Assembly (NCBI GenBank): GCA_044433645.1
Contig: JAWXTK010000022.1
Span: forward strand, 1-35,985
DNA from: JAWXTK01 sp044433645
Lineage (GTDB): Bacteria; Bacteroidota; Bacteroidia; Bacteroidales; Rikenellaceae
DNA length: 35,985 nt
Direction of reading: 5' to 3'
Below, piece by piece: positions 1-8,048 of this stretch. The position numbers were made by a program, and so were the translations under genes. The notes below the pieces were generated by a model that was given only the letters and a program-made list of their open reading frames with translations, did not search any database and was not told where the DNA came from. Each line of letters opens with the position of its first letter. Positions within the stretch are counted from its first letter, which is position 1.

Positions 1-8
1 TAACTTTG
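1..8 (+). promoter_or_regulatory. -7 box, candidate promoter of the glycosyltransferase gene
   Basis: The first eight bases are TAACTTTG, which fits the Bacteroidales -7 consensus TAnnTTTG. The -33 element would lie outside the window. If used, transcription would begin near position 13-16, so the mRNA would start just before the pseudoknot described next and carry a leader of roughly 90 bases. Confidence 0.5.
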
Positions 9-26
9 ACATTAAATAGATGCTTT

Positions 27-87
27 AATTTAGGACGTTACGGGTTCTTGTCCTAAATTTTGAAGTAAAAAAGAAAAATTAGAACCC
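27..87 (+). promoter_or_regulatory. H-type RNA pseudoknot in the leader of the GT14 gene
   Basis: Stem 1 is a perfect 10-bp pairing of AATTTAGGAC (27-36) with GTCCTAAATT (50-59). In its loop, GGGTTCT (42-48) is perfectly complementary to AGAACCC (81-87), giving a 7-bp stem 2. The connecting loops are 5, 1 and 21 bases, and the long third loop (60-80) is strongly A-rich. This is the geometry of a coaxially stacked H-type pseudoknot with an A-rich strand in the shallow groove, as in several small riboswitches and frameshift signals. It ends 15 bases before the ATG at 103. I do not recognise a known class. The function, whether riboswitch, protein-binding leader or translational control, is inference. 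Confidence 0.55.
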
Positions 88-102
88 ACCTAAAGTAAAA
101 AT

Positions 103-909
103 ATGAAAATCGCGATTCTAATTCAGGTGCACATAAACCCAGAGCAAGTAAGACAGCTTTGTGATAGGTTGCGCCACCCTGAAGTCGATGTTTTTTTGAG
201 CGTCGATGCTAAGGTGAATCGTGATGATTTTAAGAGTTGTGGAGCTGATATTCTGCCTACTTTTGTTAAAGTCGGTTGGGGTGATTTCTCGCAAATTAAG
301 GCCACGCTTGAGGCTCTGAAATGCATTAAAAGTTATGAACACATAGTCTTTATAAGTGGTCAAGATTGGCCGTTAAAGCCTATTGATGAGATAGTTAAGT
401 TTTTTAATCAGCCCTATCTTTGTTGTAGGATTTTAGAGCAAGCAAGCCCCATGCATAAAAGATATAAGTATAGATATGTGAGTTTTGGAAGTAAAATTTT
501 CAGGAAAATAGCTAATAAACTCATCAGGATTTTTACTCTTTCACCACGCAAATTTTTCTTTACGGGTGATGTTTACAAGGGCTCGCAGTGGTGGTGTGTA
601 AGTGGCGAATGTGCCAAATATATCTTGCGTTTTTGCGACGAAAACCCTGAGTATGTGAGATTTTTCAAGCACACACACTGTGCCGATGAGTTGTTTTTTC
701 ATAACATTGTAGCGCGCTCACCCTTTGCCGAAAGTCACATAAAACCCGAGAGTGAACACTTTACGTTTACCATTTGGGAAAAAAATAGCGCCAATCCTAA
801 GATATTAACTCTTAGTGATTTAGACGCTATTTTGGGTTCAAAAAAAATCTTTGCTCGCAAGGTGGATATCACCGTTGACAGCGCTTTGATTTCTACTCTT
901 TGCGAATAA
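103..909 (+). CDS. GT14-family (core-2/I-branching type) glycosyltransferase
   Basis: The 268-residue protein is cytoplasmic, with no signal peptide. It resembles the Branch domain of core-2/I-branching beta-1,6-N-acetylglucosaminyltransferases. The N-terminus MKIAILIQVH is followed by a VDAK stretch near residue 35 and by the family hallmark HIVFISGQDWPLKP around residues 81-94. Bacterial members are usually associated with surface polysaccharide or glycan assembly, but the acceptor cannot be read from sequence. The gene stands alone on its strand. Its last 17 bases overlap the end of the convergent glgB gene. The leader contains the pseudoknot at 27-87, so expression may be controlled at the RNA level. 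The family is fairly sure and the substrate is unknown. Confidence 0.8.
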   Translation: MKIAILIQVHINPEQVRQLCDRLRHPEVDVFLSVDAKVNRDDFKSCGADILPTFVKVGWGDFSQIKATLEALKCIKSYEHIVFISGQDWPLKPIDEIVKFFNQPYLCCRILEQASPMHKRYKYRYVSFGSKIFRKIANKLIRIFTLSPRKFFFTGDVYKGSQWWCVSGECAKYILRFCDENPEYVRFFKHTHCADELFFHNIVARSPFAESHIKPESEHFTFTIWEKNSANPKILTLSDLDAILGSKKIFARKVDITVDSALISTLCE

Positions 910-2905
910 ACACGGTGGCTGTTCGCGCCGTGTTGTAAATTTCTATATATTCAGGATTATCTTGGTCTTTACTCTTAAATGTGAAGTGTTCTTCGCCTTT
1001 TTTCTGACGTCCAAAACCTCCAAATTCTTCCTCGTCTGAGCTGAAAAGTGTTAAGTAGTTACCCATGCATGGCACGTTGACTCTATAACCTGCTACACTG
1101 CTCTCGGGGCTAAAGTTTATGACTATAACTATCTTATCTCCAAAGGAATAGCTAATGGATTGGTTCTGCTCGTCTAGGTTTCTAAGGTAGGGATATTCTT
1201 TATTTATGATAGGGTAGAGCGTGAGTAGTTCTATCATTTTTTTGTCCCAGGCCTCAAGGAAACTATAACGCAAGAATCCGTTGCTAGAGAGTGACCATTG
1301 TCTGCGAGCGTAATCATAACTCCAATCGTTGCCCTCGCGTGGGAAATCTATCCACTCGGGGTGGCCAAACTCATTGCCCATAAAGTTTAGGTAGCCTTGC
1401 CCTCCCATCGTAGCTGTTGCTAGGCGTATGATTTTATGGAGTGCTATGCCACGGTCTACGGTAAGGTTTTTGGACGTTTTGTCCATGTCGGTGTACATAT
1501 ATTTATCTATCAAACGGAAGGCTATGGTTTTATCGCCTACTATCGCCTGGTCGTGAGACTCGGCATAAGCTATGGTTTTTACCTTAGATAAACGGTTAGT
1601 CATAATGTGCCAAATCTCGCCCATGCTCCATTCGGTGTCTTGCATATCTTCTAGCAGACGTATCCAAAAATCAGGTATTGCCATGCCTAGCCTATAATCA
1701 AAACCTATGCCCCCTTCCTTGATGTCTATGCACATTCCTGGCATGCCACTCACGTCCTCAGAAATAGTGATAAAGTCTTTTTTAAGACTGTGACACAGAG
1801 AGTTAGCTAGGGTTAGGTAGTTGATTGCGCTTAGGTTGATATCTTCGTTAAAGAATTTGTCTCTATCGTCAAATTCTGTGTAACCATGGTGGTAATATAT
1901 CATGGATGTGACCCCGTCAAAACGGAAACCGTCGAAGTGAAATTCCTCTATCCAATATCTTAAGTTTGAGAGTAAAAAGCGCTGAACTTCTATCTTTTCG
2001 TAGTCAAAATTCTTGGAATCCCAGTAAGGTTGATCGCCTCTTTCACCCTCCGCGGAGTAAAGCGCAGGGCTGCCGTCAAGCTCGTTTATGCCCTCGTTTA
2101 TGTTTTTGACATAGTGAGAGTGGATAAGGTCCATTACTATGGCTATTCCCATGGAGTGAGCAGTCTTGACAAGCTCTTTTAATTCTTCGGGTGTGCCATA
2201 GCGCGAGGATACGGCAAAGAAGTTTGATACGTGATAGCCAAAGCTGCCGTAGTAAGGGTGCTCGGCCACGGCCATTAGTTGTATTGTATTGTAACCCAGC
2301 TGTTTAACTCTAGGTAGTATGTTGGCTGTAAATTCCTTAAAACTAGCTACTTCACTTCTTTCGCTTGCCATGCCTATGTGAGCCTCGTAGATTAGTGGGG
2401 TGGTGTCTTTTTTGAATTTAAACTTATCACCTCGCCACGAAAATTCCTTGCTAGGTTGCCAGATTTGGCCTGTGAAATCTTTGGTAGTATCGTCTTGTAT
2501 AACGCGTTTTATGTAGGCAGGGATGCGCTCGTGAGTGCCGTTTTCGCCCTTGACTACTATTTTGACTAAGGTTTCGTGTTTAAATCCTGGGAATTGACTG
2601 TCGCTCAAAAAGATGCTCCAGATGCCGTCGCGCTCTCTATCTAGTGGAAGTTGAAAGCGCTGCCAATCGTTAAAGTCACCCATAAGATATACCTCGTGGG
2701 CAGCAGGTAGCCACTCTCTGTACCACCAACCGTGATAGGTAAAGTCATAATGAAAACCTAGGTATTCGTCTCGCTTGGCATGGTTAATTAAACTGCCCGA
2801 AGTGTTGTTGATATATTCTAACGAGTTAAGATAATTACGATGTCTTTGTTCTATTTTTTCGGCCACTGGCTCTAGCCAACTGTCGTCTTTGATGATTTGC
2901 AACAT
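893..2905 (-). CDS. glgB: 1,4-alpha-glucan branching enzyme, eukaryote-like GH13 type
   Basis: The enzyme introduces alpha-1,6 branches into glycogen in the cytoplasm. An N-terminal CBM48-like domain (about residues 45-135, with EVYLMGDFNDW) precedes the GH13 barrel. The nucleophile is Asp330 in RFDGVTS, the acid/base is Glu383 in ISEDVSGMPG, and the transition-state HD pair is at 451-452 in YAESHDQAIVGDKT. DGFRFDGVTSMIYYHHG is the form found in eukaryotic and Bacteroidetes branching enzymes rather than the E. coli type. The frame is open up to 2965, but I place the start at 2905 (ATG, MLQIIKDDSW). The extra upstream residues do not look like the family, and a -7 box (2970-2963) lies inside that extension. 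The 670-residue length is normal. It converges with and overlaps the GT14 gene. Confidence 0.93.
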   Translation of the reverse strand: MLQIIKDDSWLEPVAEKIEQRHRNYLNSLEYINNTSGSLINHAKRDEYLGFHYDFTYHGWWYREWLPAAHEVYLMGDFNDWQRFQLPLDRERDGIWSIFLSDSQFPGFKHETLVKIVVKGENGTHERIPAYIKRVIQDDTTKDFTGQIWQPSKEFSWRGDKFKFKKDTTPLIYEAHIGMASERSEVASFKEFTANILPRVKQLGYNTIQLMAVAEHPYYGSFGYHVSNFFAVSSRYGTPEELKELVKTAHSMGIAIVMDLIHSHYVKNINEGINELDGSPALYSAEGERGDQPYWDSKNFDYEKIEVQRFLLSNLRYWIEEFHFDGFRFDGVTSMIYYHHGYTEFDDRDKFFNEDINLSAINYLTLANSLCHSLKKDFITISEDVSGMPGMCIDIKEGGIGFDYRLGMAIPDFWIRLLEDMQDTEWSMGEIWHIMTNRLSKVKTIAYAESHDQAIVGDKTIAFRLIDKYMYTDMDKTSKNLTVDRGIALHKIIRLATATMGGQGYLNFMGNEFGHPEWIDFPREGNDWSYDYARRQWSLSSNGFLRYSFLEAWDKKMIELLTLYPIINKEYPYLRNLDEQNQSISYSFGDKIVIVINFSPESSVAGYRVNVPCMGNYLTLFSSDEEEFGGFGRQKKGEEHFTFKSKDQDNPEYIEIYNTARTATVFIRKE

Positions 2906-2962
2906 AATGGAGTTTGTTTTAGGTGAAATATACACAAATATATGAAAAAAATCTGGTTTTTT

Positions 2963-2970
2963 CAAATGTA
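2963..2970 (-). promoter_or_regulatory. -7 box, candidate glgB promoter
   Basis: Read on the minus strand this is TACATTTG, a match to TAnnTTTG. It sits about 58 bases upstream of the glgB ATG at 2905 and supports that start over the longer frame to 2965. I see no clean -33 TTTG at the usual distance. Confidence 0.45.
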
Positions 2971-2986
2971 TAGCAACATATTTTTA

Positions 2987-3002
2987 TATCTTTGTACAAA
3001 GA
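2987..3002 (+). promoter_or_regulatory. -7 box and overlapping 14-bp palindrome, candidate thrE promoter/operator
   Basis: TATCTTTG at 2987-2994 matches the Bacteroidales -7 box and lies 26 bases before the ATG at 3020. It overlaps a perfect 14-bp palindrome, TCTTTGTACAAAGA, at 2989-3002. The palindrome could be an operator across the transcription start. Together with the glgB box it makes a divergent promoter pair within 115 bases. Confidence 0.5.
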
Positions 3003-3019
3003 TTTTTTTTTGAATTACA

Positions 3020-4333
3020 ATGGGTGATTTTAATATAGATACACAAACCGATGTCTTGCTTGTTAGGCGTAAGCTAGATTTATTGCTTAGAACAGGCAAA
3101 TTACTTATGGAAAGCGCTGCTGATACCAACCGTATTGAGCGCAATATGTTAAGGGTGGCTTCTTTTTTGGAAATACCCGAAGATAAACTCCACTTGGATA
3201 TACGTTGGAAGATACTTATCGTGAATGTGAGCGATGATACTTACTCGTTTTCTAAGTTTCAAAAGTGTGAGCATCATGGGATTAATATGTCTACACTGCT
3301 AGATATTTCAAATCTTTCGTTTAGAGCGATTAAGCAAAAATACACCCTTGATGAGTATGAGCGTGAATTAGAGATAATAGCGAATAAACCTCGCAACTTT
3401 AATAATTATCTGGTGGCCTTGGGAGCTGGGCTGGCTTGTGGGGGATTCTGCAAGTTGTTTGGCTGTGACTGGATAGCGTTTTTGTTTACGGCTATTGCGG
3501 CCTTTGTGGGATTTAGACTTAGAACTATTTTGCATGATAAGGACTTTAATGTTTATATGAGCGTGACCTGCGCTGCTTTTGTGGCGACCTGTTTGGCTTA
3601 TCTTTCGTCCTTTACGGGATTATCTCTCACGCCTTATCACCCTTTGCTGGCTTGTGTGGTTTTTTTAGTGCCCGGTGTGCCTATGATAAATGCTGTGGAT
3701 GACTTGATTGATAGTCACCTTTTGGTGGGATTTACTAGGGCTACTAACTCACTTATGATGATAGGATCTATGACTTTTGGTATTACTATGGCGCTGAGTA
3801 TCTTTATTTTAAATGATACTGATATAGTCTCTAAGTTTAGAAGTCTTAGCATAATACCCCAGGATCCTTACTATGTTTATGCCCTAGCTGCTGCTGTGGC
3901 TGCTATGGGTTTTTCTATGATATTTAACCTTAAGCCTAAACTTTTGTGGTTGGTGGCCTTGGGAGGTATGACCTCGGTTTGTATTAGAAATTTTATTAAC
4001 TTTGAGTTGGGCTACGGGCCTGTTATTGGTTCGTTCTTTGGGGGATTTGTGGTGAGTTTGTTGGCTATTATTTTTGTTAGAAAATATAATATTCCTAATC
4101 ACGTTGTGAGCATACCTTCGGTGATACCTATGGTGCCCGGGGTGTTGATGTATCGTTCGCTGCTTAGCTTTTTTAATATGAACTCGGGCGAGAATGAGGT
4201 TGCTAATGCTTTTTCTAATGGGGTTACTGCGGCGCTTATCATGCTGTGTATCGCCATAGGAGTTGCTATACCTAACATCTTTGCTAGGCGTTTTTTGGCC
4301 GGTAGAAAACTAAAATTTGTGAATCATAAATAA
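3020..4333 (+). CDS. Threonine/serine exporter family protein (ThrE type)
   Basis: This 437-residue inner-membrane protein has the two-part ThrE architecture. A soluble N-terminal region (about 1-125) includes the family-typical LLLRTGKLLMESAADTNRIE. About ten hydrophobic segments follow (about 130-430) and carry PGVPMINAVDDLID near residue 214 and a second VIPMVPGVLMYRS repeat near residue 367. The two PGV motifs mark the fused ThrE and ThrE_2 halves. Known members export threonine and serine by proton exchange. The substrate here is inferred from family only. It is the first gene of a tightly spaced run, and the next ATG is 2 bases after its stop. Confidence 0.85.
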   Translation: MGDFNIDTQTDVLLVRRKLDLLLRTGKLLMESAADTNRIERNMLRVASFLEIPEDKLHLDIRWKILIVNVSDDTYSFSKFQKCEHHGINMSTLLDISNLSFRAIKQKYTLDEYERELEIIANKPRNFNNYLVALGAGLACGGFCKLFGCDWIAFLFTAIAAFVGFRLRTILHDKDFNVYMSVTCAAFVATCLAYLSSFTGLSLTPYHPLLACVVFLVPGVPMINAVDDLIDSHLLVGFTRATNSLMMIGSMTFGITMALSIFILNDTDIVSKFRSLSIIPQDPYYVYALAAAVAAMGFSMIFNLKPKLLWLVALGGMTSVCIRNFINFELGYGPVIGSFFGGFVVSLLAIIFVRKYNIPNHVVSIPSVIPMVPGVLMYRSLLSFFNMNSGENEVANAFSNGVTAALIMLCIAIGVAIPNIFARRFLAGRKLKFVNHK

Positions 4334-4335
4334 TT

Positions 4336-5109
4336 ATGTTGACTCTAACTTTTTTGGGCACAGGCACTTCGCAGGGCATACCTATCATCTCATGTGGATG
4401 TTGGGTGTGTAAATCTATGGATGCTAAAGACAAAAGGTTGCGCTCCTCGGTGCTTATAAGTTATGACGACGGCGTGCAATTAACAGTAGATGCAGGGCCT
4501 GATTTCAGGGCTCAGATGATAAGAGAAGATGTCAAAAAACTAGACGCTGTTTTAGTAACCCACGAACATAAAGACCACGTTGGGGGCTTGGATGATGTGA
4601 GAGCATTTAACTACACTTCGAGCAATTCCATAGACGTGTATGCTAGCGAGAGAGTGCAGCAAACACTTAAAAAAGATTATGACTATGCCTTTGAGCAGAA
4701 CCCTTATCCGGGAGTGCCTCGCATGAATCTCTGCACTATCTCTGATGAGAAATTTATGGTCTCGGGGCATGAGGTTATACCTATACTTGGCAAACATTTT
4801 CGCTTGCCAGTGACTGGTTTTAGATTTGGAACGTTAGCATATCTTACGGATTTTAATTACATTAGTGAGGGTGAAAAACAAAAGTTAGAGGGCTTGGATG
4901 TGCTTATTATCAATGGTTTAAGGCGCGAGAGACACTTGTCGCACTTTAATATTAGTGAGGCCATAGCCCTTGGCCGTGAGTTAAAGGCTGGGAAGATATA
5001 TTTAACACATATTTCTCACGAGTTGGGCTCTTATGCTCTGACTTCAAAGGAGCTGCCCGAGAATGTTTTTTTGGCTTATGATGGATTAAAAATTATTATA
5101 CAAGATTGA
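4336..5109 (+). CDS. MBL-fold metallo-hydrolase, PhnP-like phosphodiesterase
   Basis: The 257-residue cytoplasmic protein has the metallo-beta-lactamase metal motif THEHKDHVGG, with His76, His78, Asp80 and His81. It also has an N-terminal Cys20-x-Cys22-x2-Cys25 cluster in FLGTGTSQGIPIISCGCWVC. That cysteine pattern matches the structural zinc site of PhnP, a cyclic-phosphate phosphodiesterase. No phosphonate genes are nearby, so the substrate may differ. Members of this subfamily are common as stand-alone genes in Bacteroidales. The stop overlaps the TTG start of the next gene (TTGA), which suggests translational coupling. Confidence 0.8.
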   Translation: MLTLTFLGTGTSQGIPIISCGCWVCKSMDAKDKRLRSSVLISYDDGVQLTVDAGPDFRAQMIREDVKKLDAVLVTHEHKDHVGGLDDVRAFNYTSSNSIDVYASERVQQTLKKDYDYAFEQNPYPGVPRMNLCTISDEKFMVSGHEVIPILGKHFRLPVTGFRFGTLAYLTDFNYISEGEKQKLEGLDVLIINGLRRERHLSHFNISEAIALGRELKAGKIYLTHISHELGSYALTSKELPENVFLAYDGLKIIIQD

Positions 5110-7217
5110 AAAAAATATTATTACTAACACCTCCTTTTTTGCAGGTTAATTCGCCTTATCCTGCCGTGGCCTACTTAAAATCTTATTTAGATAGGCAGGG
5201 CATAAATGCTTATGCGCGTGATTTGTCTATTGAGCTTATAGGCGAGATTTTTTCTAAGCGTATGCTTAAAGAAATTTTTGATCTTTACACCCCTGGTGAA
5301 GACGAAAATATCAATAGAATCTATGCCCAAAGACGATATTATTTAGACACCATAGACACTGTGCTGCATTTTCTAAGGCGAGCCGATCAGAGCTTGGCCG
5401 ATATGATATGTATGCCAGATTTTCTGCCTCAGGCCTCAAGATTTGAGTATTGTTGCGACTTGGCTCAGAGCTTTGGCTTTCTTGGGACTATTGACTGTGC
5501 TAAATATCTTTCGACGCTTTATTTGCAGGATGTTAGCGACTTTATTCGCAGTATGGTAAGTCCTCATTTTGAGATAGTTAGATATGGTGAGAGTATATCT
5601 GTGTCGGCAGGCGAGTTCTCGGTATTAAAACAAGAATTAGACAAAGAGCTCAATATAATTGAGCATATAATGTTGGATATTTTAGACGCTTATATCCAAG
5701 ATATTAAGCCTGAATTTGTAGGGTTTACTGTGCCTTTCCCTGGTAATTTATTAATGGTTTTGAGGTGTCTTGAATATATTAAGGCTAAATATCCAGAGAT
5801 AAAAACCATAATAGGAGGAGGTTATCCCACCACCGAGCTCAGAGAAATGAGCGATAAGAACATATATAAATATGCAGATTACGTAATCCTTGACGACGGC
5901 GAAAAAGCACTCGAGCGCATCATAAATGGAGGGGAACTACTGAGGACTTACACCAAGGCAGGCTATAATGCTAATTATGAGAAAATCACACACTTAGAGC
6001 GTGGTTGTCCTGATTTTGAAGGTATGCCTTTTGAAAAATATTTCTCGCTCATCGAAGTTACTAATCCCATGCACCGTATGTGGAGCGATGGTAGGTGGAA
6101 CAAAATGATTTTGGCACACGGATGTTATTGGGCTAAGTGTGCTTTTTGTGACACTTCGCTAGATTATATAGGCTGTTTTGATATGGTAGATGCTGTAACG
6201 CTTGTGGATTGGATGGAGAAAATCTCAGCTCAAACTGGTTCGCGAGGATTTCATTTTGTGGACGAGGCTGCTCCCCCACGATTATTAAAAGAGCTTTCGT
6301 TGGAGATTCTTAGGCGAGGAGTTAAGTTTTCGTGGTGGACTAATATACGCTTTGAGAGTGCCTATACGGGAGATTTAACCAGATTAATGGCAGCTGCAGG
6401 ATGTGTGGCCGTGGCAGGAGGCCTTGAGGTGGCCAACGACAGATTATTAGAGAAAATCGACAAGGGTGTGAGCATAGAGCAGGCAACTATTGCTATGCGA
6501 AATTTCTATTACTGTGGAATTATGGTGCACACCTATTTAATGTATGGTTTCCCAACTCAGAGCTTGGCCGAAACGGTGGACTCGTTAGAGATAGTGCGCC
6601 AGATGTTTAGGGCAGAATTAATAGGCTCGGCATTTTGGCATCGTTATGCTATGACAGTGCACAGTCCTTCGGGCAAAGAACCTGAAAAATATGGCGTGCG
6701 CAGAAAAAATAATCATGTTAATACCTTTGCCAACAACGAAGTATTTTTCGCTGAGGACAGAGGTTACAATATAAATCAAGTTGGTGAGGCTTTAAGAGAA
6801 TCTTTGGCCTATTATTTAGCAGGCGAGGCCTTAGAGAAACCTGCTCATAAGTGGTTTCAGGGCAAGGTTCAGCCTACCACAGTTGAGAATTTTGTTATTA
6901 CCGACCATTTGATTAAGCCTGATAATTCTAGGATATATAACCCCAAAGCTAGACTTGTGTGGTTGGGTGGCGATGTTGAGCAAACCCCCACAGGGATAGT
7001 GATTTATGCCCCTTCTGAGACTAAAGAAATGAATTTTACTCAGAGTGATGCTTCGTTTTTGTGCAAAATCATTAACTTAGTAGCAGATTTAAGCCAAAAT
7101 ATTACTTTTGAGCAGGTGGCCCAGATGTATGCAGAGTATTCCTCTGAGTCGTTTGCTGTGCTTTACCACTCCAAAAAATGGGATAAATTAAGAACTTACT
7201 CGCTTTTACAGATTTAA
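5106..7217 (+). CDS. B12-binding-type radical SAM protein, function unknown
   Basis: In this 703-residue protein the N-terminus MKKILLLTPPFLQVNSPYPA is typical of B12-binding-domain radical SAM proteins, and the Rossmann-like region extends to about residue 270 (FVGFTVPFPGN, IIGGGYPTTE). The radical SAM domain starts with HGCYWAKCAFCD. The three cysteines are 340, 345 and 348, so the spacing is C-x4-C-x2-C rather than the usual C-x3-C-x2-C. A later VAGGLEVANDRLLEKIDKG fits the TIM-barrel SAM site. The start is TTG at 5106, overlapping the previous stop. No in-frame ATG would preserve the domain. A role in tetrapyrrole, lipid or RNA modification is possible, but I cannot assign one. Confidence 0.82.
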   Translation: MKKILLLTPPFLQVNSPYPAVAYLKSYLDRQGINAYARDLSIELIGEIFSKRMLKEIFDLYTPGEDENINRIYAQRRYYLDTIDTVLHFLRRADQSLADMICMPDFLPQASRFEYCCDLAQSFGFLGTIDCAKYLSTLYLQDVSDFIRSMVSPHFEIVRYGESISVSAGEFSVLKQELDKELNIIEHIMLDILDAYIQDIKPEFVGFTVPFPGNLLMVLRCLEYIKAKYPEIKTIIGGGYPTTELREMSDKNIYKYADYVILDDGEKALERIINGGELLRTYTKAGYNANYEKITHLERGCPDFEGMPFEKYFSLIEVTNPMHRMWSDGRWNKMILAHGCYWAKCAFCDTSLDYIGCFDMVDAVTLVDWMEKISAQTGSRGFHFVDEAAPPRLLKELSLEILRRGVKFSWWTNIRFESAYTGDLTRLMAAAGCVAVAGGLEVANDRLLEKIDKGVSIEQATIAMRNFYYCGIMVHTYLMYGFPTQSLAETVDSLEIVRQMFRAELIGSAFWHRYAMTVHSPSGKEPEKYGVRRKNNHVNTFANNEVFFAEDRGYNINQVGEALRESLAYYLAGEALEKPAHKWFQGKVQPTTVENFVITDHLIKPDNSRIYNPKARLVWLGGDVEQTPTGIVIYAPSETKEMNFTQSDASFLCKIINLVADLSQNITFEQVAQMYAEYSSESFAVLYHSKKWDKLRTYSLLQI

Positions 7218-7221
7218 AAGT

Positions 7222-8043
7222 ATGAAAAATAATTATAAAGATAAGGTAGTAGTTGTAACGGGGGCATCCTCGGGCATAGGCCTAGCGCTGTGTTATGAGT
7301 TTGCCAGCCGTGGCGCTAAGGTGGTTATGGGCGCTAGAAGCGAAGAAAAATTAGAGCAGGATTGTGCTAAAATAAAAGCTACAGGAGCTGAAGTAGTCTA
7401 CCAAAAAGTAGATGTAAAGTCTGAGACAGAGTGCCAGGTTTTGATACAAAAAGCTGTGGATAGTTTTGGGGGTGTGGATGTTTTGGTGTGCAACGCTGGG
7501 ATATCTATGCGTGCTCTTTTTGATGATTTACAGCTCAAAGTGCTGCACGAGTTAATGGATGTAAACTTCTGGGGCACAGTTAATTGTGTGAAATATGCAC
7601 TGCCTTATATTCAACGCTCTAAAGGCTCTATTGTGGGCGTTTCCTCGGTGGCTGGCATACATGGTTTGCCCGGAAGAACTGGTTACTCAGCATCTAAGTT
7701 TGCGATGTGTGGATTTTTGGAAACTATTAGAATAGAGAACCTTAAAAAAGGTGTTCACGTGATGATAGCATCGCCAGGATTCACGGCATCTAACGTGAGA
7801 TTTTCGGCTCTTACGGCCGACGGTTCTTCGCAAGGAGAGACTCCACGCGATGAGGCCAAAATGATGACATCAGAGGAAGTTGCACGCAGAATTGCTAAGG
7901 GCGTTTTACGCAAAAAACGTATGCTACTTATGGAATTTAACGGCTATGCTAGCTTTTGGATTAAGAAGTTTTTTCCAAGATTTTTAGATAAAATGTTTTA
8001 TAATCACATGGCCAAAGAGCCAGATTCACCTTTCCAAAAATAA
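7222..8043 (+). CDS. Short-chain dehydrogenase/reductase (SDR) family oxidoreductase
   Basis: In this 273-residue cytoplasmic enzyme the nucleotide-binding TGASSGIGLAL motif is at about residues 14-24. VCNAG marks the central strand, followed by a VSSVAG serine and the YSASK catalytic Tyr/Lys pair. The C-terminal ALTADGSSQGETPRDEAKMM and the basic KKRMLLM segment resemble DltE/DhrS7-like SDRs. An NAD(P)-dependent oxidation or reduction of a small alcohol or ketone is expected, but the substrate is unknown. It begins 4 bases after the radical SAM gene and ends 5 bases before kdsD, so it is probably co-transcribed with both. Confidence 0.87.
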   Translation: MKNNYKDKVVVVTGASSGIGLALCYEFASRGAKVVMGARSEEKLEQDCAKIKATGAEVVYQKVDVKSETECQVLIQKAVDSFGGVDVLVCNAGISMRALFDDLQLKVLHELMDVNFWGTVNCVKYALPYIQRSKGSIVGVSSVAGIHGLPGRTGYSASKFAMCGFLETIRIENLKKGVHVMIASPGFTASNVRFSALTADGSSQGETPRDEAKMMTSEEVARRIAKGVLRKKRMLLMEFNGYASFWIKKFFPRFLDKMFYNHMAKEPDSPFQK

Positions 8044-8048
8044 AGAAT

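Noticed and set aside
27..87. Assignment of the leader pseudoknot to a known riboswitch class such as preQ1-I
   Set aside because: The shape is similar, but I do not see the class consensus bases, and the downstream glycosyltransferase is not a queuosine gene.
2906..2965. Longer glgB start at 2965
   Set aside because: The extra 20 residues do not resemble the family, and a -7 box lies within them. ATG at 2905 gives the expected N-terminus.
3884..4102. Antisense open frames within thrE and many other genes
   Set aside because: They have no recognisable domains and lie wholly within well-supported genes on the other strand.
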